Assembly (NCBI GenBank): GCA_964430565.1
Contig: CAYSFD010000027.1
Span: forward strand, 62,001-126,000
Reading direction: 5' to 3'
Source of the DNA: VBDM01 sp964430565
Lineage (GTDB): Bacteria > Pseudomonadota > Gammaproteobacteria > Burkholderiales > SG8-39
Length of the DNA: 64,000 nt
Shown one piece after another: positions 34,517-45,130 of the stretch. The notes under the pieces are model-generated. The model searched no databases. It was not told the origin of the DNA and saw only the letters and a program-made list of their open reading frames with translations. The position numbers and the translations under genes are program-made. The first letter of the stretch is position 1; each line of letters starts with the position of its first letter.

Positions 34517-35548
34517 ATGACAGCCGACGCAATCTGGATCGCCGAGACCGAAGTCGTCGAGCTCATGGACCTTAGCGAAGCGATCACCGCTCTTGAAGCC
34601 GCGCTGCGCGAGGAAGCCCGAGGCGAGGCGCAGAACATGACGAAGACGCTGCTGCAGTATGGTACTACGGGGGAAAGGAAGGGGTCCCCCGCTCCTACGA
34701 GTAACTTGCACGCCATCGGGGGAAAACTCGGGGATCTGGTGGGCACGAAAACCTGGACCCACACGCAAGGCGGAACATGCCCGCTTCTGATTCTCTGGAG
34801 CGCAGTAGACGGGTCGCTGGTAGCGGTGATCGAGGCGTTCGCGCTCGGCAACCTGCGCACAGGAGGCATCTCGGGCGTGGCCGCCGCCTGGATGGCCCAA
34901 AAAGATGCGAAGGTAATGACCCTCATCGGCACGGGAAAACAGGCGCTCGCGCAGGTCGGGGCGATGCTCGCGGTGCGGCCGGTCGAGCTGCTGCAGATCT
35001 ACAGTCCCCGCGTCGAGTCGCGGCAGGAGTTCGCCGCAAAAGCTCGCGCGGAATTCGGCATTGAAACCGACGTCTGCTCTTCCGCCGGCGAGGCCTGCAG
35101 GGGCGCCCAGATCGTTACTCTGGTGACCCGGGCGGCGCAGCCTTTCCTTGCGGCGAGCATGCTTGAAAAAGGCGCGCACCTGAATGCGGTGGGCGCGATC
35201 GCGCCGGACAGAGAGGAATTCGCTCAGGACGTGTTCGCGCGAGCCACGCTGGTAGCCGTGGACAATCTTCCCGGCGTTCAGCGGCTCTCGCGCGAATTCA
35301 TGACCCGATATCCGCCCTACGGGTGGGACGAAGTCATGCCGCTTTCCAAACTGATTGCCTCCGGCCGCGGGCGCACCGCGACGGACGATGTGTCGCTCTT
35401 CAAAGCGATGGGAATGGGCATCTCCGATCTTGCGCTCGGCGCGGAGCTGGTCAAGCGCACGCGAGAGCGCGGGGGGGGCCGCACGATTCCCCAACCGAAG
35501 AAGCAGAAACCGCGGTTCGCGGGAGCGCGGGCAAAGAGTCCAGTTTAA
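34517..35548 (+). CDS. Ornithine cyclodeaminase / mu-crystallin family protein
   Basis: A 343-residue NAD(P)-binding protein of the OCD/mu-crystallin family. The Rossmann motif reads VMTLIGTGKQALAQ, with upstream segments GDLVGTKTWTH and FALGNLRTGGISGVAAAWMA that place the substrate and nicotinamide sites. Members include ornithine cyclodeaminase, ketimine reductase and alanine dehydrogenase; the reaction here is unknown. It starts two bases after the decarboxylase-like gene. The last 30 residues are basic and Pro-rich, an extra tail. Confidence 0.85.
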   Translation: MTADAIWIAETEVVELMDLSEAITALEAALREEARGEAQNMTKTLLQYGTTGERKGSPAPTSNLHAIGGKLGDLVGTKTWTHTQGGTCPLLILWSAVDGSLVAVIEAFALGNLRTGGISGVAAAWMAQKDAKVMTLIGTGKQALAQVGAMLAVRPVELLQIYSPRVESRQEFAAKARAEFGIETDVCSSAGEACRGAQIVTLVTRAAQPFLAASMLEKGAHLNAVGAIAPDREEFAQDVFARATLVAVDNLPGVQRLSREFMTRYPPYGWDEVMPLSKLIASGRGRTATDDVSLFKAMGMGISDLALGAELVKRTRERGGGRTIPQPKKQKPRFAGARAKSPV

Positions 35549-35582
35549 AGAGTAGGATTATTACTCGACCGAGGAGGCTGCA

Positions 35583-36710
35583 ATGAACGAGTTCCGGAAA
35601 AATTTTCAATCCATGCGGGGACGTTTCCTCGACCACGCAGGACAAAGCGCTCGGGACGAAAACACCTACTGGGCGCCGATTGTCGTCACGAAAGAGGAGA
35701 TCGACGCCGAAGCCGAGCGGCTGGCCGACCTGCCTCCACCGGCGAACGGCCGGCGCGAGTCGCTGATCGTGCACCCGCTCGCCTCCGCCAACGCCCCGGG
35801 CTTTGCGCCGGGCATCCAGGTGAAACTTTCGGTGCTCAAGCCGGACGAGAAAACCGCGGCGTTCCGGCACAACGCGACCGAAGTAAACTTCTGCATCGGT
35901 GGCTCGGGCCACACGCTAGTAGCGGGCAGGCGTATCGCCTTCGCCCAATACGACGTGTGGAATCACCCCTCCTATGCGATTTACCGCCACGTCAACGATG
36001 CAAAAGATCTCCAGGTCCGGCTCACGTACTCGAACGTCCCGCTCCTGCAGCACATGCAGGTCTATCTTCCCGAGGACGAGCCCGCGGTCGAGCTGCGTCC
36101 CGTGGACGACGCCGAGGAGAAAGCACATAGGAGCGATCCGCGGCGCAAGAGCCCCTTCGGAATGATCCCGCTCGGAAAAGAGGGCGGCATGCTGATGCCC
36201 TACGAAATTTTGATCAACCCTCAGACAGTCGAATCGAAGCCGCTGCATTTCCCGTGGAAGGACGTCAAGCGCGAGCTCGACAAACTGGAGGCGCTCGGCA
36301 AGGATTACGCCGGGCGGCGGCTCTACATGATGTACAACCCCATGACCGGCCGCACCAACGGCATCACGCCGAATTTCTTCGCTACGATCACCATCCGACC
36401 GCCCAAGATCGTGGATCGTCCGCACCGCCACGTTTCCGCGGCGATCAACTACTATTTCCATGGCAAGGGCTATTCCATGGTGGCGGGCAACCGCTACGAA
36501 TGGGCGGCGGGAGACTTGATGCTCTCGGCTCCCGGCTGGGCCGTGCACAACCACGCCTCGTACGACGGCCATGTCTACGAGCTCACCATCCAGGACCAGC
36601 CGCTCAATATCTACATGGAGTCGCTGCTGTGGCAGGAAGACCTGAAGAAACCGGCGGCGCTGCTCGGGAGCGAGCCGGGTTTCGAAACTAACCGCAGCAA
36701 GGCGGCGTAA
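35583..36710 (+). CDS. Gentisate 1,2-dioxygenase-like bicupin
   Basis: A 375-residue protein with two cupin domains, related to gentisate 1,2-dioxygenase, which opens the gentisate ring using Fe(II). The usual cupin metal triad is clear only in the C-terminal half: H281 and H283 in DRPHRHVSAAINYYFHG, and H322 in GWAVHNHAS. The N-terminal cupin has FRHNATEVNF (H96, E100) and a later H128, an atypical set. Characterised gentisate dioxygenases hold their iron in the N-terminal cupin, so activity on gentisate is not assured. A GAGGAGG site precedes the ATG. It sits 23 bases before a ring-hydroxylating oxygenase alpha gene. Confidence 0.78.
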   Translation: MNEFRKNFQSMRGRFLDHAGQSARDENTYWAPIVVTKEEIDAEAERLADLPPPANGRRESLIVHPLASANAPGFAPGIQVKLSVLKPDEKTAAFRHNATEVNFCIGGSGHTLVAGRRIAFAQYDVWNHPSYAIYRHVNDAKDLQVRLTYSNVPLLQHMQVYLPEDEPAVELRPVDDAEEKAHRSDPRRKSPFGMIPLGKEGGMLMPYEILINPQTVESKPLHFPWKDVKRELDKLEALGKDYAGRRLYMMYNPMTGRTNGITPNFFATITIRPPKIVDRPHRHVSAAINYYFHGKGYSMVAGNRYEWAAGDLMLSAPGWAVHNHASYDGHVYELTIQDQPLNIYMESLLWQEDLKKPAALLGSEPGFETNRSKAA

Positions 36711-36733
36711 ACAACACCTTCCCGAGACGGATC

Positions 36734-38080
36734 GTGGACCTACAAGACATCAAGCTCTACATCGACGACCGCCCCGAGCAAGGCGCGTTCCGCGTGAACC
36801 GCGACGTGTTCGCCGACCCTGAGCTCTTCGAGCTGGAGCAGAAGTACATTTTCGAGCGCACCTGGGCGTTCCTTGCTTTCGAGTCCCAGTTGGCGAAGCC
36901 GCACGACTTCATCGCGACCTATATCGGCCGGATACCGGTTATGGTCGCGCGCGACGGTGCGGGCAAGCTCGGCGCGTTTCTGAACGTATGCCGTCACAAG
37001 GGTACCGTGTTGTGCCGCACCGAATCGGGCAACCGCAAGTACCACGTTTGCAACTATCACGGCTGGGCTTACGACTCGGGCGGCAAGAACATCGACATCA
37101 AGGACCGGAAGGACGCCTGTTACGCCGAGGCCTTCGACGCCGAGGATCATGATCTGGTGCCGCTCGCGGGCTTCGGCAGCTACAAGGGCCTGCTCTTCGG
37201 CAGCCTGAGCCCGGAGGTGCCGCCGCTGGAAGACTACCTGGGCGAGCTGAAATTCTTTCTCGACCTCGCACTGGAGCAGGGCCCGCAGGGGATGGAATGC
37301 CTGCCGGGACGTATCACCTACACCTTCGACGCCAACTGGAAGCTGCAGATGGACAACGGCGTCGACCAATATCATCTGACTTCCACGCATACCAGCTTCA
37401 TGGAGGTGGTGCGACGCCGCGAGAAGGCAAAGACCGGGAATCAGGTGGCGCGTGCGTTCGACTGGGACCAGCGCCTCAAACAGGAAGGTGGGATGTTTAC
37501 CTTCGAGCATGGGCACACTGCAATCTGGCTCAATCAAGCACAGCCCGAGCGGCGGCCCGTCTACACGACCTTCGACGAGGTGAAAAAACGCGTCGGCGCG
37601 ACCCGTGCCGAGTGGATGCTGAAGCTGCGCAACACCGTGGTGTTCCCCAATATGCAAATCGCCGATTCAACCTCGCTCCTCTTGCGCACGTTCCGGCCGC
37701 TTGCGGTGAACAAGACGGAGATGCGCGTCTACTGCATGGCGCCGGTCGGCGAGCCGGCCGCGGTGCGCGCCTGGCGCCTGCGGCAATTCGAGGATTTCTT
37801 CAACGTGAGCGGCTTCGCGACGCCCGACGACACGACGCTGTACGAGGACAGCCAGGCGGGATTCGCCGCGCCGATATCCTGGCTGCAGGGCTATCAGCGC
37901 GGCATCGGCGCGACCGAGCCCGGAGCGAGTGCGCTTGCGCGCGAAATCGGCATCAAGCCGGTGGCGAGCCTCAAGGGCTCGTACATGATCCAGACCGAAA
38001 CTTGCTTTCACGCGCCCTACCGTGAGTGGGCGCGGCTGATGCAGGCCGGCGTCTCGGGCGAAAAACCCTACGGACGCTGA
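36734..38080 (+). CDS. Aromatic-ring-hydroxylating oxygenase alpha subunit
   Basis: A 448-residue oxygenase large subunit of the benzoate/anthranilate dioxygenase type. The Rieske cluster motif is C86-R-H88 ... C106-N-Y-H109 (VCRHKG and CNYHGWAY). The catalytic mononuclear iron site is D211-Q-Y-H214-x4-H219 with D207 as the likely electron bridge to the neighbouring subunit. All ligands seen are intact, unlike the remnant at 32.6 kb. The start is a GTG. The beta-subunit gene follows with a one-base gap. The substrate is unknown; an aromatic acid is the natural guess. Confidence 0.9.
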   Translation: MDLQDIKLYIDDRPEQGAFRVNRDVFADPELFELEQKYIFERTWAFLAFESQLAKPHDFIATYIGRIPVMVARDGAGKLGAFLNVCRHKGTVLCRTESGNRKYHVCNYHGWAYDSGGKNIDIKDRKDACYAEAFDAEDHDLVPLAGFGSYKGLLFGSLSPEVPPLEDYLGELKFFLDLALEQGPQGMECLPGRITYTFDANWKLQMDNGVDQYHLTSTHTSFMEVVRRREKAKTGNQVARAFDWDQRLKQEGGMFTFEHGHTAIWLNQAQPERRPVYTTFDEVKKRVGATRAEWMLKLRNTVVFPNMQIADSTSLLLRTFRPLAVNKTEMRVYCMAPVGEPAAVRAWRLRQFEDFFNVSGFATPDDTTLYEDSQAGFAAPISWLQGYQRGIGATEPGASALAREIGIKPVASLKGSYMIQTETCFHAPYREWARLMQAGVSGEKPYGR

Positions 38081-38081
38081 C

Positions 38082-38576
38082 GTGGTCGATACTCTGGAAA
38101 TGGGCCGCGAGGTACTGATTCGCGAGGCCGTCTATCTCGACGAGCGGCGCTGGGACGAATGGTTGGCGTTGTTCGCCGAAGACTGCGAATACTGGGTACC
38201 AACCTGGCGCACCGAAGGGGAGCTCACCTCGAATCCCCAGGCGGAAATCTCGCACATCTATTACGCCAACCGGGCGGGGCTCGAGGACCGCATCGTGCGC
38301 ATCCGCTCGAACCGCTCGCCCGCGTCCATGCCCCTGCGGCGCACCGCGCATATCGTCGGCAATGTGCTGATCGAGGTCAATGAAGGCGATTCCATGCGGC
38401 TTCGATCGAGCTGGACCAGCCACGTGTTCGACCCGCGTCACAAGAAAACCGACGTGTTCTTCGGCCACGCTCACTATGAACTGCGGCGCGACGGCAAGAC
38501 CTGGCTGATCGCGAAGAAAAAGACCGTTCTGCAGAACGACTATCTGCCCTCGATGGTGGATATCTACTGCATCTAG
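38082..38576 (+). CDS. Aromatic-ring-hydroxylating oxygenase beta subunit
   Basis: A 164-residue small subunit of the NTF2-like fold that completes the alpha3-beta3 oxygenase. Family features are REAVYLDERRWDEWLALF near residues 14-31, the WVPTWR strand, and a C-terminal KTVLQNDYLPSMVDIY that is the alpha-contact tail. The start is a GTG, one base after the alpha stop. It belongs to the same transcription unit, and the hydroxyacid dehydrogenase gene follows 32 bases later. Confidence 0.9.
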   Translation: MVDTLEMGREVLIREAVYLDERRWDEWLALFAEDCEYWVPTWRTEGELTSNPQAEISHIYYANRAGLEDRIVRIRSNRSPASMPLRRTAHIVGNVLIEVNEGDSMRLRSSWTSHVFDPRHKKTDVFFGHAHYELRRDGKTWLIAKKKTVLQNDYLPSMVDIYCI

Positions 38577-38608
38577 AAAAAAAGCAGCTCGACTGCGAGC
38601 CGGCGGGG

Positions 38609-39652
38609 ATGAGCCAGCATACCGTATTCATCTGCCACGACTACATGCTGGTCGAAGTACTCGACGAGATTGCGTCGCGGCTCGAACAGCTCGGCACCGA
38701 GATCATCCGCGGCCCGCAGACCGCGCTGGGCACGAAGCTCGTCTACCCGAAGGAGCGCTACGCGGAGCTCTTCGGCCGGGCGGAAGTCATGATGTTCAGC
38801 TCGCGCTCGATCTGCTCGCGCGAGGTGATGCTTGCCGCGCCGCTGCTGCGCGGTATCGTCAATCCCACCATCGGGCTCGAGACGGTCGATCTCGAAGCCG
38901 CGAAAGAGTTGAGCGTCATCGTCGGGCACGGCGCGACACCCGAAAACTTTCTTGGCATGGCGGAGGCCACCGTCATGCTCATGCTGATGCTGATGTACGA
39001 CCCCGGAGCCACCGAGGGCGTGCTGCGGGGCAAGCGGCCCCGTCCCAAACCCACCCCCGGAGCCATGTGGGCACGGATGCTCCTCGGCCGCACTGTGGGA
39101 CTGATCGGCTTGGGACGAATCGCGCGGGGCGTAGTCGAGCGGCTCTCGGGTTTTGGCGTGGAGCTGCTCGCCTGCGATCCGCTCGTAAATGCAGCGCCTC
39201 CCGGCGTCAAGATGACCGATCTGGACGCGCTTCTCCGTTCGAGCGACCTCGTCAGCGTGCACGTCAGCATCACCCCCGCGTCGCGTGGCATGCTTGGCGA
39301 GCGCGAGTTCGCGTTGATGAAGCCAACGGCGTACCTCGTGAACACTTCGCGCGGCGAGGCGATCGACGAAGGGGCGCTCTATCGCGCGCTCAAGGAAAAA
39401 CGGATTGCCGGAGCGGCGCTCGACACTTTTGAAGTCGAGCCGCTCCCGGGAAACAGTCCCTTGCGCGAGCTCGACAACGTCATCCTCACACCCCACATGG
39501 TGGGCCACACCCGGGATGTGATCGCCTCATTTCCGCCCGCGGCGGTGGAGAACATCACCCGCATCCTGCGAGGAGAGCCGCCGCTTTACTGCAAAAATCC
39601 CGAAGTCATACCGGCGTGGAATAGGCGGCTAGCCACAATGCCATTCCGGTAA
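38609..39652 (+). CDS. D-2-hydroxyacid dehydrogenase family protein
   Basis: A 347-residue NAD-dependent dehydrogenase of the D-isomer 2-hydroxyacid family. The NAD fold begins TVGLIGLGRIARGV. The catalytic Arg lies in LVNTSRGEAID, the acidic residue in ALDTFEVEPLP, and the His in LTPHMVGHTRD, completing the Arg-Glu-His triad. A Met-rich helix (TVMLMLMLMYD) precedes the NAD domain. It ends the aromatic cluster, and might reduce a keto acid or oxidise a hydroxy acid from ring cleavage; that is inference. Confidence 0.9.
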   Translation: MSQHTVFICHDYMLVEVLDEIASRLEQLGTEIIRGPQTALGTKLVYPKERYAELFGRAEVMMFSSRSICSREVMLAAPLLRGIVNPTIGLETVDLEAAKELSVIVGHGATPENFLGMAEATVMLMLMLMYDPGATEGVLRGKRPRPKPTPGAMWARMLLGRTVGLIGLGRIARGVVERLSGFGVELLACDPLVNAAPPGVKMTDLDALLRSSDLVSVHVSITPASRGMLGEREFALMKPTAYLVNTSRGEAIDEGALYRALKEKRIAGAALDTFEVEPLPGNSPLRELDNVILTPHMVGHTRDVIASFPPAAVENITRILRGEPPLYCKNPEVIPAWNRRLATMPFR

Positions 39653-39744
39653 CTTGGCCAGGTTCATAAGACAGCCTGCGGAGGCTCCGCGTCTGGCCCG
39701 ATGTTTGCCGAATCAGCTCGAAGAATTCCGCCCGAGCGCCGCGG

Positions 39745-40728
39745 TCACAAGCCCGGTTTAATGCCGGCGTCCTTGGTGATCTTCGCGTACTTCACCAGAT
39801 CGGCTTTCATGATTTCCATGTAGCGCTCGGGCGTCGTGCCGACGGGCGACAGGCCGACGGGGTTGAGTCGGGTCTTCACAACCTGCGGATCCTGGAGGAT
39901 GCGGTTTATCTCCGTGTTCACGCGGTCCACGATCGGGCGCGGCGTTCCCGCCGGTGCGAGTACGCCGAACCACACGTCGATCGCATAGCCGGGAAGCGGC
40001 CCTGCCTCGGCGATCGTCGGAACGTCGGGCAGCAGCGGTGTGCGGTTCTCGCTTGCGACGGCCAGTGCGCGCAGCTTTCCCGACTTGAAGTGGGGCACGA
40101 GCGAGCTGATCGAGGCGACAGAAAAAGTGACCTCGCCGGTGAGCAGCGCCGGAACGAGAAATGCGGCCCCCTTGTAGGGAACATGTGTAATCTCGATGCC
40201 GGCCATCGTGCGCAGCAACTCCGCGCCCAGGTGGTGCGGCGTGCCGATTCCAGCCGTGGCGTAGGTGGAGCCCGGGTGGGATCGCGCGTACGCGAGGAAC
40301 TCCTTCACGTCGTGCACTGGAAGATTCGAGTTCACCGTCAACACGAAAGGAATGGTTGCCACCAGCGTGACCGGCTCGAAATCCCTTATCGGATCGTAGG
40401 GTAGCTTCGCAAAGAAGCTCACGTTCAGGACGTGGGTGTTGGAGGAAAGCAGCAGGGAGTAGCCGTCACCGGGCTGTTTGGCGACGAACTCGGTGCCGAC
40501 GTTGCCGCCCGCGCCAGGCTTGTTCTCGACGACCACCGGCTGCCCGAGATTCGCCTGCAGGCGGTCGGCGAATACGCGCGCGAGCAGATCGTTCGCGCCT
40601 CCGGGCGGCAGCGGCACGGTGAATCGGATCGGCCGGTTCGGCCACCCGGCTTGCGCAGCGGCTTCACCGGCCGGCAACGTCAGTACGGCGCCCAAACCCA
40701 GAATAATCAAGACTCGCGCTGTAGACAT
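39745..40728 (-). CDS. Bug-type tripartite tricarboxylate transporter solute-binding protein
   Basis: A 327-residue periplasmic receptor of the Bug/TctC family. A signal peptide (MSTARVLIILGLGAVLTLPA, cleavage after GEAAAQA) precedes the mature start GWPNRPIRFTVPLPPGGANDLLAR, whose PPGG loop holds the ligand carboxylate. HVPYKGAAFLVPALLTGEV is the second signature. The ATG follows a GGAGGAGG site. The gene is downstream of the ThDP enzyme on the same strand (35-base gap), so it probably senses or imports that pathway's substrate. No tctA/tctB membrane genes are nearby. Confidence 0.93.
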   Translation of the reverse strand: MSTARVLIILGLGAVLTLPAGEAAAQAGWPNRPIRFTVPLPPGGANDLLARVFADRLQANLGQPVVVENKPGAGGNVGTEFVAKQPGDGYSLLLSSNTHVLNVSFFAKLPYDPIRDFEPVTLVATIPFVLTVNSNLPVHDVKEFLAYARSHPGSTYATAGIGTPHHLGAELLRTMAGIEITHVPYKGAAFLVPALLTGEVTFSVASISSLVPHFKSGKLRALAVASENRTPLLPDVPTIAEAGPLPGYAIDVWFGVLAPAGTPRPIVDRVNTEINRILQDPQVVKTRLNPVGLSPVGTTPERYMEIMKADLVKYAKITKDAGIKPGL

Positions 40729-40763
40729 TGTCCTCCTCCGTTTGTCTCTTCTTCGCTGCGCTT

Positions 40764-42548
40764 TCAGCGTTTCTGGCTCGCGCCCGAGCCGCTCACGCTG
40801 GTGTCGTATCCCGGAGCGACGCGCACGTCGACGACACACACCGCTCCTGCGCGCACAGCCTGGATGCCTTTTTCGATCGCGGAGCGCAGTTCCGCGACTT
40901 TGGTGACCGGGCCGATTCCCTCCGCGCCTTGCGCGCGAGCCATCATCGCAAGGTCGATGTCCGGGCTGCTGATACGCTGGCCGATCCAGCGGTTCTCGAC
41001 CGGGCGCGAGCGCTCCCTGGCGACGCGCTCCTGGTGTAGCTCGTCGTTGAAAAAGGACCGGTTGTTGGCGATGAGAATCAGGCAGGGAATGCCGTAGTGC
41101 GTTGCGGTCCACAGCGCCGTATTGCTCATAAGGAAGTCGCCGTCACCCATGATCGCGACCGGAAGCCGCCCGCTGCCTTTAAGAGCGAGCGCGGCGCCAA
41201 CCGTGATGCCAGGCCCGGCGCCTACTCCGCCTCCACCCTCCGAACCGATGTAGTCGAGAGGGTGTCGGAAATGACGATAGGCGCCGTTCCAGCCAAGCGG
41301 CAGCCGCGTGAGACAGATATCCATGCCCTTCGTCGCTTCGTTGAGCGTGTCGGCGAGCGTGCGGATCGATACGACGTCCGGCGCGGAATCTGGAAGCGAC
41401 GCCGGTTTCAAGGCTACAGTTGCGGGACGAGCTCTTACGGCGTCGAGCAGAAGCGGCACGACTGCGTCCGGCTCGCACATCATATAGACGTCCGCTGCCG
41501 GCAATCCCTGGTAATCCATGCTCCAGCCCCGATGGACGTGCGCATCGGGGGAAACCCGGATGATCTTCGCCCCCACCGGCTCCGCCCCCCAAGCATGCTT
41601 GAGCACGCCCGCAAGATCGATCCAGTCAAGCGAGAGCACCACATCGGCCTCGCGCAGGAGCTTGGCCGCATCCGGAGAAGGAAAGGTCGCAGGCGGCGCG
41701 GCGTGAAGCGGATGATCGGTCGGGAACGCTGCGCCGAGCTTGATGTCGGTGAAGACGCGCGCCTGGAGCTTTTCGGCGAGCGCGACGCGCTGCTTCCAAC
41801 CCGTTTCACTTCTCGATACCCGGCCTGCGAGGATCACCGGATGCTTGGCGCCGGAAAGAAGCTTCGCCGCGGTGTCGACGAGGTGCACAGCCGGCAGCAC
41901 CGGATCGGGCGCCCGATGGCGCTTCGCGTCCGGTAGCGGCGGGAGCGCGCCGATCTTCGCTTCCTGCAGGCCCGCGTCGAGGTTGATGTAAGTCGGTCCT
42001 CGCGGCGCGGTGTTGGCGATCTGCGCTGCGCGCAGGATCGCCTCGTAAGCCGCCGGTACCGACGCGGGCTGGTTGTCCCACTTGGTGTAGTCGCGCACCA
42101 ACGCGCCTTGATCGGACGCGGTATGGATCCAATCGATCCAGGGACGGCGTTTGGAAGCGTCCCAGGGGCCGGTCGCGCCCAGGATCAGCATCGGCATGCG
42201 GTCACACCAGGCGTTGAAGATCGCCATGCTCGCGTGCATGAGGCCGACGTTCGAATGCACCACCGCGCCCATCATCCTGTCGGACGCCTTTGCGTAGCCC
42301 TGTGCGATCGCCACGGCGGACTCCTCGTGCAGGCACAGCAGCATCTGCGGGCGGGTATTGCCCAGGTAGTTGACGATGCTGTCGTGCAATCCGCGGTAGC
42401 TCGCCCCCGGATTGAGCGCGAGATAAGGAATTTCGAGCGCGCGCAATATCGCTGCGACGGCGTCGCTGCCCCAGATTTCCTTTTGCTCGGGGCCCGCGAC
42501 CGGCGACTCGGCGAGCACGTTCGGGGCCAAACTTTCCTTGGCGTTCAT
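40764..42548 (-). CDS. Thiamine-diphosphate-dependent enzyme, uncharacterised clade (copy 1)
   Basis: A 594-residue ThDP enzyme of the acetolactate synthase/benzoylformate decarboxylase superfamily. The PYR domain has the catalytic Glu (E75 in LCLHEESAVAIA) and a distinctive LNPGASYRGLHDSIVNY. The central domain is TH3-like. The PP domain has the ThDP-Mg motif MGDGDFLMSNTALW followed by ANNRSFFND, so cofactor binding looks intact. A close paralogue lies at 58,980. The reaction is unknown: keto-acid decarboxylation or carboligation are the class possibilities. It lies in an operon with a CobW GTPase and a Bug protein. Confidence 0.88.
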   Translation of the reverse strand: MNAKESLAPNVLAESPVAGPEQKEIWGSDAVAAILRALEIPYLALNPGASYRGLHDSIVNYLGNTRPQMLLCLHEESAVAIAQGYAKASDRMMGAVVHSNVGLMHASMAIFNAWCDRMPMLILGATGPWDASKRRPWIDWIHTASDQGALVRDYTKWDNQPASVPAAYEAILRAAQIANTAPRGPTYINLDAGLQEAKIGALPPLPDAKRHRAPDPVLPAVHLVDTAAKLLSGAKHPVILAGRVSRSETGWKQRVALAEKLQARVFTDIKLGAAFPTDHPLHAAPPATFPSPDAAKLLREADVVLSLDWIDLAGVLKHAWGAEPVGAKIIRVSPDAHVHRGWSMDYQGLPAADVYMMCEPDAVVPLLLDAVRARPATVALKPASLPDSAPDVVSIRTLADTLNEATKGMDICLTRLPLGWNGAYRHFRHPLDYIGSEGGGGVGAGPGITVGAALALKGSGRLPVAIMGDGDFLMSNTALWTATHYGIPCLILIANNRSFFNDELHQERVARERSRPVENRWIGQRISSPDIDLAMMARAQGAEGIGPVTKVAELRSAIEKGIQAVRAGAVCVVDVRVAPGYDTSVSGSGASQKR

Positions 42549-42684
42549 GAGCGATCCGTTGTGTGTAGTTTGAGAGCGAAACCGATCATAGCTTGCCTAA
42601 GATTGATCGCGCAAACGACAAGCGGGTGCCGGCGGCGGCACGGCCGAGCAGCGGCTTCGCATCCCCGCGGCGTCGGCGGGCGAA

Positions 42685-43754
<1,070 letters not shown>

Positions 43755-43755
<1 letters not shown>

Positions 43756-45002
43756 CAAATTGTCATCTCGAGGACGTACAAGCCGCCCGCGAATCGATCG
43801 ACGGTATAGACCAGGCGCCGGTCATCGACGTACACGTCGTTCAACTGGATCGACCCCACCCGCGAGAGCTTCGGGGCGGGAGGCACGAAGTAGGCGATCT
43901 CCTGCGGCTGGTAGGGATTGCTCACGTCGAAAGCGCGTACGCCGCCGCCGAAGAAGGTGCCGACGATGATGCTCTCGGAGCGCCACGACCCCGGCACGGG
44001 AAGGTTCTCGTGCAGGTTGTGCGCACCGAAGCGCCCCCCGTTCTTCGCAAATGTTTCGACAGGCGGCATCGGAAAGGTGCTGATCGGAACCGGATTGCTC
44101 TCCACGCGCGCGTCTACGACCCAGACGAGCTTCGGCCAGTCTTTCCCATCGCTCTGGACGCATTCGTCGCTGACGATGAGAAGCTCCTTCTGGAAGAGCG
44201 GCAGCACCGTATGGGTAAAGCCCGTATACGGAGGCGAGTAACGCCAGTGCGCCACGAGCTTCGGGCGCGATTTGTCGGAGATATCGAGGATGACGGCGCC
44301 GCCGGAGATGTAGCCGACATAGGCGCGGTCGGGCCGCTCGGGAAAGACATTCGTATTGTGCGCGCGAAAGCCCGAATCGAACTTCGGATGGCGAGCGAGC
44401 GGTGGTACGGAGTCCCCCACGCGTGTGCCTGGCAGCCACCAGCGTCCGACCTCCGCGGGCTTGGAGGGATTGCGAACGTCGACGATGCGGTAGAACTGGT
44501 CATCGGCGGGATTGTGGGGCTGGAAGTCGGGAGCACCGCCCGCCAGATGAACGAACTCGCCGTCCACAAACCACACGGCATGCACGCCGCGCGAATGCGG
44601 ACCTGAGGCGTCGAAGTGCGATATCAGCTTCGGATTCTCAGGGGTGCTGATGTCGAACAGATCGAATCCTGCAGGCTTGGTGTTCAAGGCGCTGGTCTGG
44701 TAGGCGACCGCCATGGTGTCGCCGACCACGTCGAGCGAATTGGAGCGCACCTTCGCGTGCGGAAGTTCGGTCTGCACTACGACGCGGGGGGTTCTCGGAT
44801 CGGTGACGTCCACCGCGGTGAAATTCTTCGGCGCGGACTCGTGCGCCAGCCACAGGATCCGCCGTCCATCGCGTGCGAGCTGCATGGCCATGCCCTCGCC
44901 GATGCCACCGAAGCCCTGCAACTCGTGGTGCGAGAGGAGCTTCATGTTGAGCGCGAGCGCCTGATCGGGTCGGGCGCCTATTCCTGGAAGCGTAGAAGCC
45001 AT
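43755..45002 (-). CDS. LVIVD-repeat beta-propeller protein, possible metalloenzyme
   Basis: A 415-residue protein of repeated FDISTPENPKL / VDVRNPSKP / LDISDKSRPKL / FDVSNPYQPQEI blades, the LVIVD-type beta-propeller repeat. It has no signal peptide from the chosen ATG (MASTLPGIG), which follows an AGGAA site, so it is predicted to be cytosolic. Histidines recur at blade-like spacing: H136 and H141 in GPHSRGVHAVW, H215 in FRAHNTN, H264 in GFTHTVLP, H328 and H331 in FGAHNLHEN. Clustered His from several blades is how carotenoid oxygenases and SBP56 proteins bind metal. With CobW fused by overlap downstream, a metallo-propeller enzyme is suggested. Function unknown. Confidence 0.8.
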
Positions 45003-45130
45003 TGGGATTCCTGTGGTTTTTTGGACAATCGGGTAAGCGGCAAGGCGTAATAGTAACCCTCGCGTACGTCGCTGACACGCGAGTTCGGGTACACTTTCGC
45101 CGCGTCTCATCGCTCGATAAGGAGGAAATC

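Noticed and set aside
39653..39744. GCGGAG/CTCCGC stem between the hydroxyacid dehydrogenase and Bug genes as a terminator
   Set aside because: The stem is 6 bp around a single base, and there is no T-run on either side.
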